A stretch of DNA of 64,000 bases from Phycisphaerales bacterium. GTDB taxonomy: Bacteria; Planctomycetota; Phycisphaerae; Phycisphaerales; SM1A02. Below are positions 49,718-58,386 of the stretch, in pieces (the stretch's first letter is position 1; each line of letters starts with the position of its first letter). The stretch is from the NCBI GenBank assembly GCA_029246705.1, contig JAQWMQ010000008.1:62001-126000 (forward strand). Reading direction: 5' to 3'. Position numbers and translations under genes: made by a program. The notes under the pieces are model-generated. The model was not told the origin of the DNA and ran no database searches. It saw only the letters and a list, made by a program, of their open reading frames with translations.

Positions 49718-50953
49718 TCAACCCGTTTCAACCTCTTCACCGACGGCGATGGAGACGACCTTTGGACGAAGCGGATACTTCTCTGCGCACGATCTGATCA
49801 GATCCACGTCAATGGCATCGATGTGCTTCATCTCATCCTCGATCGAGATGTATTCCTTGCGTCGAAGCCAGGTCGCGGCCATCCGGTTCATTCGTCCCAA
49901 CGGTTTCTCCGCGGCAAGTGCAGCGGCGGTCGCGATGCGAGCCCTGGCCCGGTCCACATCACCCTGTTCGACGTTGCTGCTCAAGGAATCGATCTCCGAA
50001 TGGATGAGATCCTCGACCTTGGTGATTGATTCCGGCGTGCAGACCGCCCAGGTCGCGAACTCTCCTGCACCGTCACGACCGTCATAGGAGGATTGTGCCT
50101 CCTCGGCGAGCCCGGTCTCGACCAACGACCAGTACAACCTCGAACCCTCCGAACCACCCAGGGTGTGAGCAGTCATCCCTGCTGCGTAACGATCAATGCT
50201 CTCGGCTGGTGGTGCATCGCTCAACATCAGCAGATAGGCCTGGTTGAGTCCGGGCAGCTTGATGGTGCTTCGATCCCTCGCCAGGTCGATCTTCGGATGA
50301 GTCCTGCTGGGGTTGCTTGGTTTCCATTCCCCGCACGCATCCTCGACCAGCGAAACCACTGCATCGAAATCCACCGCTCCGGCGATGGCGAGCGTGGTGT
50401 TGTCGCTTGAGTATCGAGCCTGGAAATAGTCGTTCATCAGGTCTCGCTGCATGCCTCCGACCGTTTCCCTGGTTCCGAGAACTCGATGAGCCAGGGGATG
50501 CTCTCCGTAGAATCTCGACATCGCGTGTTCGTAGAGGACCCAGAAGGGCTGGTCCTCGTACATCGCGATCTCCTCGAGAATCACCTGTTTCTCGGAGTCG
50601 AAATCCTCCTGTCGGAGTGCAGGTCTCAGGATGTCGGCCAGGACCCTGACGCCGCTCTCGAGATACTCGGGCAACAGGTGAATCCAGTACGCAGTCATCT
50701 CTGCGCTCGTGAAGGCATTGTTTATCGCCCCAAGGTCGTCGAAATCTCGATTCACCTCTTCGGCGGATCGATTCGCCGAACCCTTGAACATCATGTGTTC
50801 AAGGTAGTGGCTGACACCCATGAGATCCGGTTTCTCGTCTCGGGCCCCGGTCGAGATCCAGAAACCAGCAGCCGTGGTGTAGGCGTGGGGGTCGACTTCA
50901 GCGATGATCGTGAGCCCGTTATCGAGCGTTGCTTTTCGAAAGGTGACACTCAT
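49718..50953 (-). CDS. M16-family zinc metallopeptidase
   Basis: A 411-residue processing-peptidase-like protein with the inverted zinc motif HxxEH as HYLEH (H49, E52, H53) and the distal Glu in EEIAMYED. Two M16 half domains can be followed; the second half (from about 220) lacks the zinc motif, as usual for the inactive half. No signal peptide, so it acts in the cytoplasm or is secreted otherwise. Common in planctomycetes; substrate unknown. Start ATG 50953. Confidence 0.92.
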   Translation of the reverse strand: MSVTFRKATLDNGLTIIAEVDPHAYTTAAGFWISTGARDEKPDLMGVSHYLEHMMFKGSANRSAEEVNRDFDDLGAINNAFTSAEMTAYWIHLLPEYLESGVRVLADILRPALRQEDFDSEKQVILEEIAMYEDQPFWVLYEHAMSRFYGEHPLAHRVLGTRETVGGMQRDLMNDYFQARYSSDNTTLAIAGAVDFDAVVSLVEDACGEWKPSNPSRTHPKIDLARDRSTIKLPGLNQAYLLMLSDAPPAESIDRYAAGMTAHTLGGSEGSRLYWSLVETGLAEEAQSSYDGRDGAGEFATWAVCTPESITKVEDLIHSEIDSLSSNVEQGDVDRARARIATAAALAAEKPLGRMNRMAATWLRRKEYISIEDEMKHIDAIDVDLIRSCAEKYPLRPKVVSIAVGEEVETG

Positions 50954-51058
50954 GTCACGAGTCTAGCGTAGTGCACGGTGTCCCGGCAGATTACCGTGTA
51001 GACTTCCCGGCCTTCCGGATCAAGCGTCACCAACAGGGAGCAGGAGCACCACCGACAC

Positions 51059-51904
51059 ATGAACACTGACCCGGTCATCATCGGTGGAGTAGGTGGAAGC
51101 GGCACGAGGTTGTTCGCTGAAAGCTTCATGTCCGCAGGTCTTCGAACCATGCGGGATCTCAACAAGCCCTCGGACGCCATGTCCTGTGCGCTCCTCTTCA
51201 AGAGGCCGAGCGTCTTCAAGGACATGGAAGCTGGTGAGCCCTTCGAACGCCTGTGGTTGATCCTCGAATCAGCTCTCGAGGGAGGACGTCCGCTCTCCAA
51301 GGATGACCGAATCCTGCTCAAGCGGCTCGCACTCCAGCCCCGTCTCGGCCACCCCCCGGCCTGGCTCAAGACCAGGGCCCGGAAGCTCAAACGGGAAGCT
51401 CGCCAACGACCAATGAGTGATCGCTGGTTCATCAAGGAACCGAATCTCCACTGGGTGGCTCCCTCGGCACTCGAGTATCGACCCAACCTCCGGTTCGTCA
51501 TGGCGGTCCGTCATGGGGTCGACATGGCCTTCAGCCGAAATCAACAGCAGGTCAACGTCTGGGGACCGACCGTCCTGAAAGAGCCCGGCCTCGAGATCAA
51601 TCCGACTGCCTCCCTTCGGTACTGGTGCCTCGTCCATCGTCGAATCGACGAGCTTCAGAAGAAACACCCCGACCGGGTGCTGATCGTCTCCTTCGACCAG
51701 CTCTGCCATGATCCTGGTTCGGTGTTTCCGCGCCTCTTCGAATTCGCGCAGATCGATTCCACCAGGGAGCTCATGGATCGTGCTTCCGCCGGCGTGAAGG
51801 CCCCTTCATCGATCGGACGGCACCTCAATGAGGATCTTTCCGTCTTCGATCCCGATGACCTTGCCTTCGTTGACTCGTTCATGGCTACCATCGAGATGTC
51901 CTGA
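51059..51904 (+). CDS. Sulfotransferase-family protein
   Basis: A 281-residue protein with an N-terminal PAPS 5'-phosphosulfate loop (IIGGVGGSGTRLFA) and a later RFVMAVRHGVDMAFSRNQQQ segment that fits the 3'-phosphate site. Such enzymes transfer sulfate from PAPS to carbohydrates or small molecules. A region of basic residues (KTRARKLKREARQR) lies between. The family is large and loosely conserved; substrate unknown. A GGAGCAGGAG stretch precedes the ATG at 51059. The sulfatase gene further right would act in the opposite direction on sulfated glycans. Confidence 0.8.
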   Translation: MNTDPVIIGGVGGSGTRLFAESFMSAGLRTMRDLNKPSDAMSCALLFKRPSVFKDMEAGEPFERLWLILESALEGGRPLSKDDRILLKRLALQPRLGHPPAWLKTRARKLKREARQRPMSDRWFIKEPNLHWVAPSALEYRPNLRFVMAVRHGVDMAFSRNQQQVNVWGPTVLKEPGLEINPTASLRYWCLVHRRIDELQKKHPDRVLIVSFDQLCHDPGSVFPRLFEFAQIDSTRELMDRASAGVKAPSSIGRHLNEDLSVFDPDDLAFVDSFMATIEMS

Positions 51905-52082
51905 CCGTCCTTCATGCCGAATCAACGAGGTGCTTCTGGTGGGTTCCAAACCGACACCCGATCATCCTGCCGACTCACCGACGCCACGTGCGTTGTCTCG
52001 TACCCTCGCCCGGCACCCCCGTCCCCTTGGTGGTGATACCGCGAGAAGCCGCAGCAACGATGTTGCTGTTCCCCTCACCGGG

Positions 52083-53039
52083 ATGATCCTGCAGGATGGA
52101 AATCGCCCTTCGCAACTGACGATCGGAAAGAAGCCGGACTGGCTGCGTGCACGCATGCCCGGTGGCCAGGGTTATCTCGATCTCAAGGCCTTGATAGATG
52201 AATACAAACTGCACACCGTCTGCCAGGAGGCCAGTTGCCCCAACATGGGGGAATGCTGGTCGCGAGGCACCGCGACGATCATGATCCTCGGCGACACCTG
52301 CACCCGCTCATGCGGCTTCTGCAACGTCAAGACCGGAAAGCCGATGGAACTGGACAACGACGAACCTCGTCGGGTCGCAGAAGTGCTTTCGAAGATCAAT
52401 CTCGGGCACGTGGTGATCACCAGCGTCGATCGGGACGACCTTCCCGACGGCGGAGCACGCATCTGGGCGGAGACGATCGAGGCTGTTCACGAACTCTGCC
52501 CGGACACCAGCGTCGAAGTGCTCGTCGGTGATTTCAAGGGGGTCGAGAAGGATGTCCAACTGGTCTGTGATGCACGTCCCGAGATCATCTCCCACAACAT
52601 GGAGACGGTCCTCAGGATGCATCCTGCCGTGCGACCCCAGGCCAAGTACGAACGATCACTCAAGGTCCTTCAGCAGTTCAAGGCCAACGGCCTGGTGACC
52701 AAGACTGGAATCATGCTTGGTATCGGCGAGAAGGAGGACGAGGTCTACGAGCTGATGGGCGATGTCCGGGCCTGGAGTGATGCTGACATCCTGACCGTCG
52801 GCCAGTACCTGCAACCCACTCGAAACCACCTGCCGATCGAACGGTGGGTCCACCCCGATGAATTCGCCCGGATGAAGGACACCGCACTCGAGAAGGGTTT
52901 CGAGGTCTGTGAGAGCGGACCACTCGTCCGGTCCAGCTATCACGCAGAAGAGCAGGCGGAGAAGCTCAGCCCCGAGCGCGCCGACGTCCATGGACGGATG
53001 AAGCGGTTGATCCAGCAGGCCCGTTCGCGCGGGACGTGA
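52083..53039 (+). CDS. lipA: Lipoyl synthase
   Basis: Radical SAM enzyme inserting two sulfurs into octanoyl groups on lipoyl domains. From the ATG at 52083 it is 318 residues, the usual size. Radical SAM cluster CTRSCGFC, auxiliary cluster CQEASCPNMGEC, and the C-terminal RSSYHAEE are all present. In-frame GTG at 51939 would add 48 residues of Pro/Arg-rich sequence with GAGG 9 bases before it; I prefer the shorter form because the extra part looks non-conserved. A small palindrome (CAGCAAC-GAT-GTTGCTG, about 52053-52069) lies just before 52083. No lipB in view. Confidence 0.94.
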   Translation: MILQDGNRPSQLTIGKKPDWLRARMPGGQGYLDLKALIDEYKLHTVCQEASCPNMGECWSRGTATIMILGDTCTRSCGFCNVKTGKPMELDNDEPRRVAEVLSKINLGHVVITSVDRDDLPDGGARIWAETIEAVHELCPDTSVEVLVGDFKGVEKDVQLVCDARPEIISHNMETVLRMHPAVRPQAKYERSLKVLQQFKANGLVTKTGIMLGIGEKEDEVYELMGDVRAWSDADILTVGQYLQPTRNHLPIERWVHPDEFARMKDTALEKGFEVCESGPLVRSSYHAEEQAEKLSPERADVHGRMKRLIQQARSRGT

Positions 53040-53357
53040 CTTCGGTCACCTGAAAACAGCATCACCTTCGAATGATCATGAGCTTCCTGCCCCGCATGCG
53101 GGGCATTGAAAAAGGAAGGGCGTGGGTGACGCAAGCCACACACACCCTTCCAATATCTCTCAACCCTGCGGTTGAACGTTCGATCCTGAGTGGCGCTTCT
53201 TAATCCCCAAGAGCGCTGTTGTTTGGAGGCTGATCGGATTGGATCGAAATGAACAAGGAGAAACACATTTCACGTGCTCCAACAGTACATGCGACGTCCG
53301 CGTGTCGATCACGCAACCTATTCCCTGTTTTCTTCCATTTTGCCGTCCTGGGACCGC
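53040..53357. other. Intergenic stretch with four successive hairpins
   Basis: No convincing gene in 318 bases. Hairpins in order: perfect palindrome TGCCCCGCATGCGGGGCA (53088-53105); GGAAGGG/CCCTTCC (53114-53151) around a GTGGGTG/CACAC-like inner part; TCAACC-CTGC-GGTTGA (53160-53175); GCGCT-CTT/AAG-AGCGC (53193-53216, one bulge). None has a good T-run. They could form a structured RNA or a terminator and processing region after lipA. No ncRNA family recognised. Confidence 0.5.
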
Positions 53358-54002
53358 TCAGGGCACCAGCCAACCGATTCCGTCGGTCACCACCATCAAC
53401 CACACGATCGGAACCCATACAGCCATGGACACCGCACTCAACTGCACGATTCGCTGTATTCGTGGGTGAAGTGCCTCGAAGGGGCCTGATGAAAGTGCCA
53501 TGACCCTTGTCGGCCAGGAAACGCCCGGATCATCCGTGGGGAGTGGCGAGGTTTCGGGTTCCTGAGCACCTGTTTGCTCCGGCTCATCCTGCTGTGGGGT
53601 CGGAGCGACCTCATCGACCTCATCGATCGCGTGATCAACTCGATCATTGCTCATGTCCGGGGTCGTCTCCAGAACCGTGCCTGAATCGACAGTGCCGGGA
53701 TTCTTTCGAGGTGCATCCCCGAACTCGGCCGCGATGGCGACATCGAGTTCCTGCTCGAGTTCATCGATGTTGAAGTCGATCTCCGCAGGCGCTTCCTCGA
53801 CATCGAAGGATTCCGGTGACTGGAGCCGGACTGCTTCATCCACCTTCATCGAAAAGGTCTTCCCCGCCTTGTTGTTGACGACCTGTTCGTTCGAGGGAGC
53901 GGATCTGGTCGTGGGTCGATCACTGTCCGGTCGACGCTCCACATTTCCCGTGGTATCGCCGGGAAGGTCGATCAGTCGTCGAGTTGAACGTTCATCAGAC
54001 AT
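53358..54002 (-). CDS. Acidic C-terminally anchored membrane protein, unknown
   Basis: A 214-residue protein: a long hydrophilic N-terminal part rich in Asp, Glu, Pro and Thr (probably disordered, with a short helix near FNIDELEQELDVAIAAEFG), and one membrane helix close to the C-terminus (LSAVSMAVWVPIVWLMVV). Such tail-anchored proteins occur in planctomycetes next to acetyltransferases, but I know no function. Start at 54002 (MSDERS); an ATG at 54017 in frame is possible. It is 50-odd bases downstream of the acetyltransferase gene on the same strand. Confidence 0.65.
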   Translation of the reverse strand: MSDERSTRRLIDLPGDTTGNVERRPDSDRPTTRSAPSNEQVVNNKAGKTFSMKVDEAVRLQSPESFDVEEAPAEIDFNIDELEQELDVAIAAEFGDAPRKNPGTVDSGTVLETTPDMSNDRVDHAIDEVDEVAPTPQQDEPEQTGAQEPETSPLPTDDPGVSWPTRVMALSSGPFEALHPRIQRIVQLSAVSMAVWVPIVWLMVVTDGIGWLVP

Positions 54003-54054
54003 GGTCAGTCTGGTCATCGGCCTGATGGAAACAGACCTTCACCAGATGTCCGCT

Positions 54055-54630
54055 TCAGTGGGGCATGTCCCCGCTTTCATGCCAGGTTTCACTGGTTATC
54101 GCCCATCGTTCGTGATCACACCAACGTCCGGCGATCTTCAGGAACCGTTCGGAGAAACCCTCTCTTCGCATGCCGACCCCTTCAGCCAACGCCCTCGAGG
54201 CGGGGTTGTCCGTCTGGATGTTCGCTTCCACGCGATGCAGATCGAGGTCCAGGAAGATGTGCTCGAGCACGAGGGCGACCGCCTCCTTCATGTATCCCTT
54301 CCTCGCATGCGGGCGACCGATCCACCAACCCAGGGCACAGTTCTGGAAGGCGCCACGTGCGACCTGGTTGATGTTGATCACCCCGAGGATCACCGAATCA
54401 CCCCGACGCTCCACCAGGAGTGGTACCCGCGAGTCATCGAACTCGATCATCCGTCGGAAGAGTTCCATCTCCGGAGCCAGCTCCCCCTCGCCACCCTCTC
54501 GAATCGGCTCCCACCTGGTGAGGAAGGATCCGCTCGAGCGGCGAAGTTCGAGGAAGGCATCCTCGTCGCGAGGCGAGGCATGGCGGATCTTCACCCGTCG
54601 ACCAGCGCGAATGTCACGCACAGCATCCAT
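54055..54630 (-). CDS. GNAT acetyltransferase, RimJ-like
   Basis: A 191-residue N-acetyltransferase of the RimJ/RimL type, which acetylates N-termini of ribosomal proteins or small amines. Typical segments: VKIRHASPRDEDAFLELRR (strand 1), GVININQVARGAFQNCALGWWIGRPHARKGYMKEAV (acetyl-CoA loop region with R-x-x-G-x-A-like sequence), and VEANIQTDNPASRALAEGVGMRREG. Start is ATG at 54630, which shares its A with the stop TGA of the upstream 100-residue gene (TGATG). The longer open frame to 54681 is unlikely. Substrate not predictable. Confidence 0.87.
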   Translation of the reverse strand: MDAVRDIRAGRRVKIRHASPRDEDAFLELRRSSGSFLTRWEPIREGGEGELAPEMELFRRMIEFDDSRVPLLVERRGDSVILGVININQVARGAFQNCALGWWIGRPHARKGYMKEAVALVLEHIFLDLDLHRVEANIQTDNPASRALAEGVGMRREGFSERFLKIAGRWCDHERWAITSETWHESGDMPH

Positions 54631-54932
54631 CACCTCTGGTCCTGTCCCGAGAAACCGGGGCTGTACTTGTAGGGAATCCACGCCGTCTTGGGCCTGGTGG
54701 TGTCGAGATACATGATGTCACCGTTGTCCATCACCGCGATCAGGGTGGAATCCCATCGACCGGATGACTTGTCGTTGTCGATGATCACCGATGCGACTTC
54801 GCTGGGTGCCGTGCGTGGTTTGACCGCACCCGCAAGAAGACCACCGGTGATCAGTCCGATCAAACCTATTCCACAGGTCCGCCAGTTCGAACGAGACCGT
54901 TCCAGTCTCCTGATTTCATCTGGTGCATGCAT
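54630..54932 (-). CDS. Small single-helix membrane protein
   Basis: A 100-residue protein with one helix (TCGIGLIGLITGGLLAGAV) and an extracytoplasmic tail containing IIDNDKSSGRWDSTLIAVMDNGDIMYLDT. AGGAG lies 7-8 bases before the ATG at 54932; ATG at 54938 is too close to it. TGATG overlap with the acetyltransferase gene couples the two. The VMDNGDIMYLDT strand pair recalls the short proteins at 2.2-2.9 kb, so it may be a distant relative. Confidence 0.65.
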   Translation of the reverse strand: MHAPDEIRRLERSRSNWRTCGIGLIGLITGGLLAGAVKPRTAPSEVASVIIDNDKSSGRWDSTLIAVMDNGDIMYLDTTRPKTAWIPYKYSPGFSGQDQR

Positions 54933-55101
54933 TTTCATTCTCCTGTCTGTTTCGTTGAATCGTTCATTCTCATTATTCCGAGTCGTTGGTTTGATTGCAG
55001 GGCGAATTTGATTTCTATTTGGATAATGCCCGACAGACGACATGGGATATTTAATTAGTATCGCTTGTCAACTGTTTTCTGTTTGGAGAAGGAGACGACC
55101 C

Positions 55102-57030
55102 TTGTGTGGCATTGCGGGTTATGAACTGGTTTCATCACGCACGGAAAAGGCCGAGGACGTTCTTCTCGCGCTTCGTGCTCTTGCACACCGTGGTCCCGAT
55201 GACGAAGGTCTTTCCTACATGAACCGCGAGACCGGGGAATGTCACTCCTTCCGGACCAACTGCAGTGTTCCCGGGATCGAACAACACCCTTTGTTCGAAG
55301 CATCCGGACCATTCAATCACACGACCTGCTTCGGTCACCGACGATTTCAGATAATCGATCCGACCAAGAACGGGCATCAACCCTTCTGGACGAACAACAA
55401 AGAAGTGTGTGTTGCGTTCCACGGTGAGATCTACAACTTCGTGGAGTTGCGTTCTGAACTCGAGGAACTGGGCGTCGTCTTCAAGACGAGTTCCGATACC
55501 GAAGTTCTTGCCTACAGTTACCTTGAATGGGGAGAATCCTGCTTTGAAAGGCTCAACGGATTCTGGGCGTTGTGCCTTCACGACACCCGACGCCGCAGGA
55601 CCTTGATCGCTCGGGACAGGATCGGTGAAGCGCCTCTCTACTTCGTGCAATCGGACCGGGGTACTTTCTGGTCTTCTGAGATCAACGGGATCTTCTCCTT
55701 GCTGGGTCGCGATTCCTTCACCGTCAATCCGCGCTCGGTCTCGGATTTTCTCCGGCATCGTCAGCGTGATTTCCGGTCGGAGACCTTCTACCGCGAGATC
55801 AACACGTTTCCCCCCGGCAGTCACGGTTGGATACGACCCGATGGCTCCATGGATGTCACCAGATTCTGGTCTCCACCACTCGATCGTCTTAAGCCGGGTG
55901 ACATCCCCGTTCATGAAGCAGCCTCGACCATTCGTGACATCCTCGATGATTCCGTTCGAATTCGGTTGAGAGCGGACGTGAATGTCGCCATTCAGGTGAG
56001 TGGTGGTCTGGATTCATCAGTCCTGCTTGCGTTGAGTGCGGTTCAAGGTCGACAAGTCGACGCCTACACACTTTCCTTCCCCGAACCGTACAACGAATCT
56101 GAATACGCCATCAAGGCGGCTGAACACTACCCTGACCAGGTCTCGATTCACATCATCGACCCTCCCGCGGATGAGTTCTTCGAACATGGGAACGACTTCA
56201 TCAATCACATGGCGGAGCCCTTTCATTCGCCGAACCTGGTCACGACCAATGCAATCTGGTCCGAGATGTCCCGCGCTGGATTTCGAGCGACCTTGCATGG
56301 TTCCGGGGGTGACGAGATCTTTGCCGGTTACACCAGGGAATACTTCATTCCCTATCTTCGCGACCTCCTGAAGTGTGGAGATCTCTCGAAGTTCTCTTCG
56401 AACTTCCTTCGATTCAGCGAGCGGAATGCCGGACCCCTCGGGGTCGACCTCGCCTTTCGAGCTGGAATCGTCATGGGAGGCGTGGGCGCCTACGAATCCA
56501 TCTTCGAGCGGGTCGGCTCGCGAGATGATCCGGCCGCCCCCGAGATGTCGTCTCCGGAGTTCCACAACGTTCTTTCCGGAAGCGCCGAGGACAGGCTGTT
56601 GAAGACCCTCTCGGACTGGAAGATGAACTACCAGTTGAGAAGCGACAACCAGAACAGCATGCTCGTACCCATGGAGCTTCGGCTTCCGTTTCTCGATCAT
56701 CGACTGATCGATTTCGTTTTCACCCTTCCATTCGAATACCTGATTCGAGATGGCTGGAAGAAATGGATACTTCGAGTCGCCATGGAGGACTTGCTCCCTC
56801 CCGAGATCATCTGGCGAAGGCGAAAGATGGGATTCCCCTTTCCCATCGAATCCTGGCTCGCTCTCCATCGAGAGCGCATCATCGGTCTGCTGGCCGATGT
56901 CCAGTGTCCCTTCATCGACATCGTGAAGCTTTCGAATCGTTATGAAGCTCTTCGGCGTCGGAATTCAAACTACCTCTGGTGCTTGATCTCCACCGCGCTC
57001 TGGTGGAAGAACCACCAACAGGCGCTCTGA
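55102..57030 (+). CDS. asnB: Asparagine synthase (glutamine-hydrolysing)
   Basis: A 642-residue enzyme making asparagine from aspartate, ATP and glutamine. The start is TTG at 55102, giving MCGIAGYEL with the essential N-terminal Cys; AAGGAG at 55089-55094 is 7 bases upstream. The glutaminase domain (FHGEIYNFVELRSEL, SDTEVLAYSYLEWG) is followed by the synthetase domain (VAIQVSGGLDSSVLLALSA as the PP-loop, LHGSGGDEIFAGY). The family is often used for biosynthesis of exopolysaccharide or natural products. The upstream 150 bases are AT-rich, unlike the neighbourhood, and may indicate transfer or just a promoter region. Confidence 0.93.
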   Translation: MCGIAGYELVSSRTEKAEDVLLALRALAHRGPDDEGLSYMNRETGECHSFRTNCSVPGIEQHPLFEASGPFNHTTCFGHRRFQIIDPTKNGHQPFWTNNKEVCVAFHGEIYNFVELRSELEELGVVFKTSSDTEVLAYSYLEWGESCFERLNGFWALCLHDTRRRRTLIARDRIGEAPLYFVQSDRGTFWSSEINGIFSLLGRDSFTVNPRSVSDFLRHRQRDFRSETFYREINTFPPGSHGWIRPDGSMDVTRFWSPPLDRLKPGDIPVHEAASTIRDILDDSVRIRLRADVNVAIQVSGGLDSSVLLALSAVQGRQVDAYTLSFPEPYNESEYAIKAAEHYPDQVSIHIIDPPADEFFEHGNDFINHMAEPFHSPNLVTTNAIWSEMSRAGFRATLHGSGGDEIFAGYTREYFIPYLRDLLKCGDLSKFSSNFLRFSERNAGPLGVDLAFRAGIVMGGVGAYESIFERVGSRDDPAAPEMSSPEFHNVLSGSAEDRLLKTLSDWKMNYQLRSDNQNSMLVPMELRLPFLDHRLIDFVFTLPFEYLIRDGWKKWILRVAMEDLLPPEIIWRRRKMGFPFPIESWLALHRERIIGLLADVQCPFIDIVKLSNRYEALRRRNSNYLWCLISTALWWKNHQQAL

Positions 57031-57049
57031 TCTTCCCGAGCTCGCAGGA

Positions 57050-58342
57050 TCAACCAACGATGAGGATCCAGGCGACGAGTATCAATGTCGAGAGGATCGT
57101 GATCGGTATGCCGAGTCTGGCGTGTCGCCAGAAGGAGATGCTCACGCCGTGCTCCTGGGCCTGACGAACCATGATCATGTTCGCAAGGCTTCCTATGACG
57201 ATGAAGTTGCCCGCAAACGTGCTCGCCACCGCGAGGATCAGTCCTATCTCCTGGGTCGAGGAAGGAATGACCTTTATCAGCAACAAGACTGCGGGAATGT
57301 TGTTCACCAGGTTCGACAACACCACTGTCGCGATCGCAAGCTGCCATCCGACCTGCAGTTCGATACCGGCGGACTCCAGGCTCGCCACCGATCGTCCCGG
57401 AAGACCGGTGTTCGCGAAGGCGGTGACCACGATTCCCAGGGAGACGATGAGTACCAGGAGACTCCAGTCGACCCGACTGAGAATGGTGTCGGTCGAGTAG
57501 ACCCTGTTCAGCAGGAGAATCCCCGCGATGCAGAGTGCGCTGACCGGTCTCGAGAAAGGCATGATGAAGAGGACGATGATCGCGACCAGGGCGATCACAC
57601 CCAGGGAAGCCCCGATCGGGCGAAGCCTGGTGGGCGCCCTTCGCGATCGATTCGTCACGTCGACCACGGCGGCCTTCTCCTCCTCGACCGTATCCCGGGC
57701 CTCCTCGAGCGGGCCGCCCATCAGGAGGATGACCAACCAGACCATGAAGAGCACGATCACCACCGGAACGATCGCCCAGGCGAGGTGCTCGAGGAAGTGG
57801 ATGTCGAGTGCTTCCGCGATGATCATGTTCTGGGGGTTGCCGATGATCGTCGCTGCCGAGCCGATGTTTGCCGCGAAGGTGCAACCGAGAACGAACGGTA
57901 TCGCCCGAAGTCGTCGTTCATGTAGACGCATGACGAGGATCGGTATGAAGGCGAGCACCGCGACATCATTCGTGATCAGTGCGCTTGTGGACGCACTCGC
58001 CGCCATGATCAGTCCAAGCGTCATCTTCGGCGACATGTCGTGCGGGACGATTCGATTCGCCAGCTTCGATATCAAGCCGCTTTCAGTGAGTTGGGCGACG
58101 ATGACCATGAGTGACAGCAGGACGATGATCGTGGACCAGTCGGTCTCGGTCATGGCCTGCTTGAAACCGATCGCACCGATCACCAGCATCGCCGCAGCGC
58201 CGACCAGCGCTATTCCCGTTCTGTCGATTCGAAGTCCCGGGATCCAGCCCACCGCAAGAGCGATGTAGGTGAGGACGAAGACGATCATGGTGATGATCGT
58301 GTCCGGTCGATCGGCGATTATGGTGGGGTTCGACGTGTCCAT
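57050..58342 (-). CDS. ArsB/NhaD-SLC13 superfamily anion or sodium transporter
   Basis: A 430-residue membrane protein with about 11 helices. Both repeats end in motifs of the CitM/ArsB superfamily: STSALITNDVAVLAFIPIL and LSNLVNNIPAVLLLIKVI, each with an N-D or N-N-P pair. Also TIIGNPQNMII. Candidates: arsenite exporter, Na+/H+ antiporter NhaD, or dicarboxylate/sulfate carrier; no clear marker decides. It is convergent with asnB (20 bases apart). A sulfate-related function would fit the sulfatase and sulfotransferase nearby, but this is weak. Confidence 0.8.
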   Translation of the reverse strand: MDTSNPTIIADRPDTIITMIVFVLTYIALAVGWIPGLRIDRTGIALVGAAAMLVIGAIGFKQAMTETDWSTIIVLLSLMVIVAQLTESGLISKLANRIVPHDMSPKMTLGLIMAASASTSALITNDVAVLAFIPILVMRLHERRLRAIPFVLGCTFAANIGSAATIIGNPQNMIIAEALDIHFLEHLAWAIVPVVIVLFMVWLVILLMGGPLEEARDTVEEEKAAVVDVTNRSRRAPTRLRPIGASLGVIALVAIIVLFIMPFSRPVSALCIAGILLLNRVYSTDTILSRVDWSLLVLIVSLGIVVTAFANTGLPGRSVASLESAGIELQVGWQLAIATVVLSNLVNNIPAVLLLIKVIPSSTQEIGLILAVASTFAGNFIVIGSLANMIMVRQAQEHGVSISFWRHARLGIPITILSTLILVAWILIVG

Positions 58343-58386
58343 GTTTCAAGAAGATCCGGTGCCCTGCTGTTGTGTGATGACCCGGA

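Noticed and set aside
51828-52082. Long N-terminal extension of lipA
   Set aside because: The first part overlaps the sulfotransferase gene in another frame and the rest is Pro/Arg-rich, unlike LipA. The GTG at 51939 stays as an alternative.
54631-54681. Longer start of the acetyltransferase at 54681
   Set aside because: It would overlap the upstream gene by 52 bases; the TGATG overlap at 54630 is normal coupling.
55042-55101. ATG start of asnB at 55042
   Set aside because: The glutaminase needs Cys right after the initiator; TTG at 55102 gives MCGIAG with a good ribosome site.
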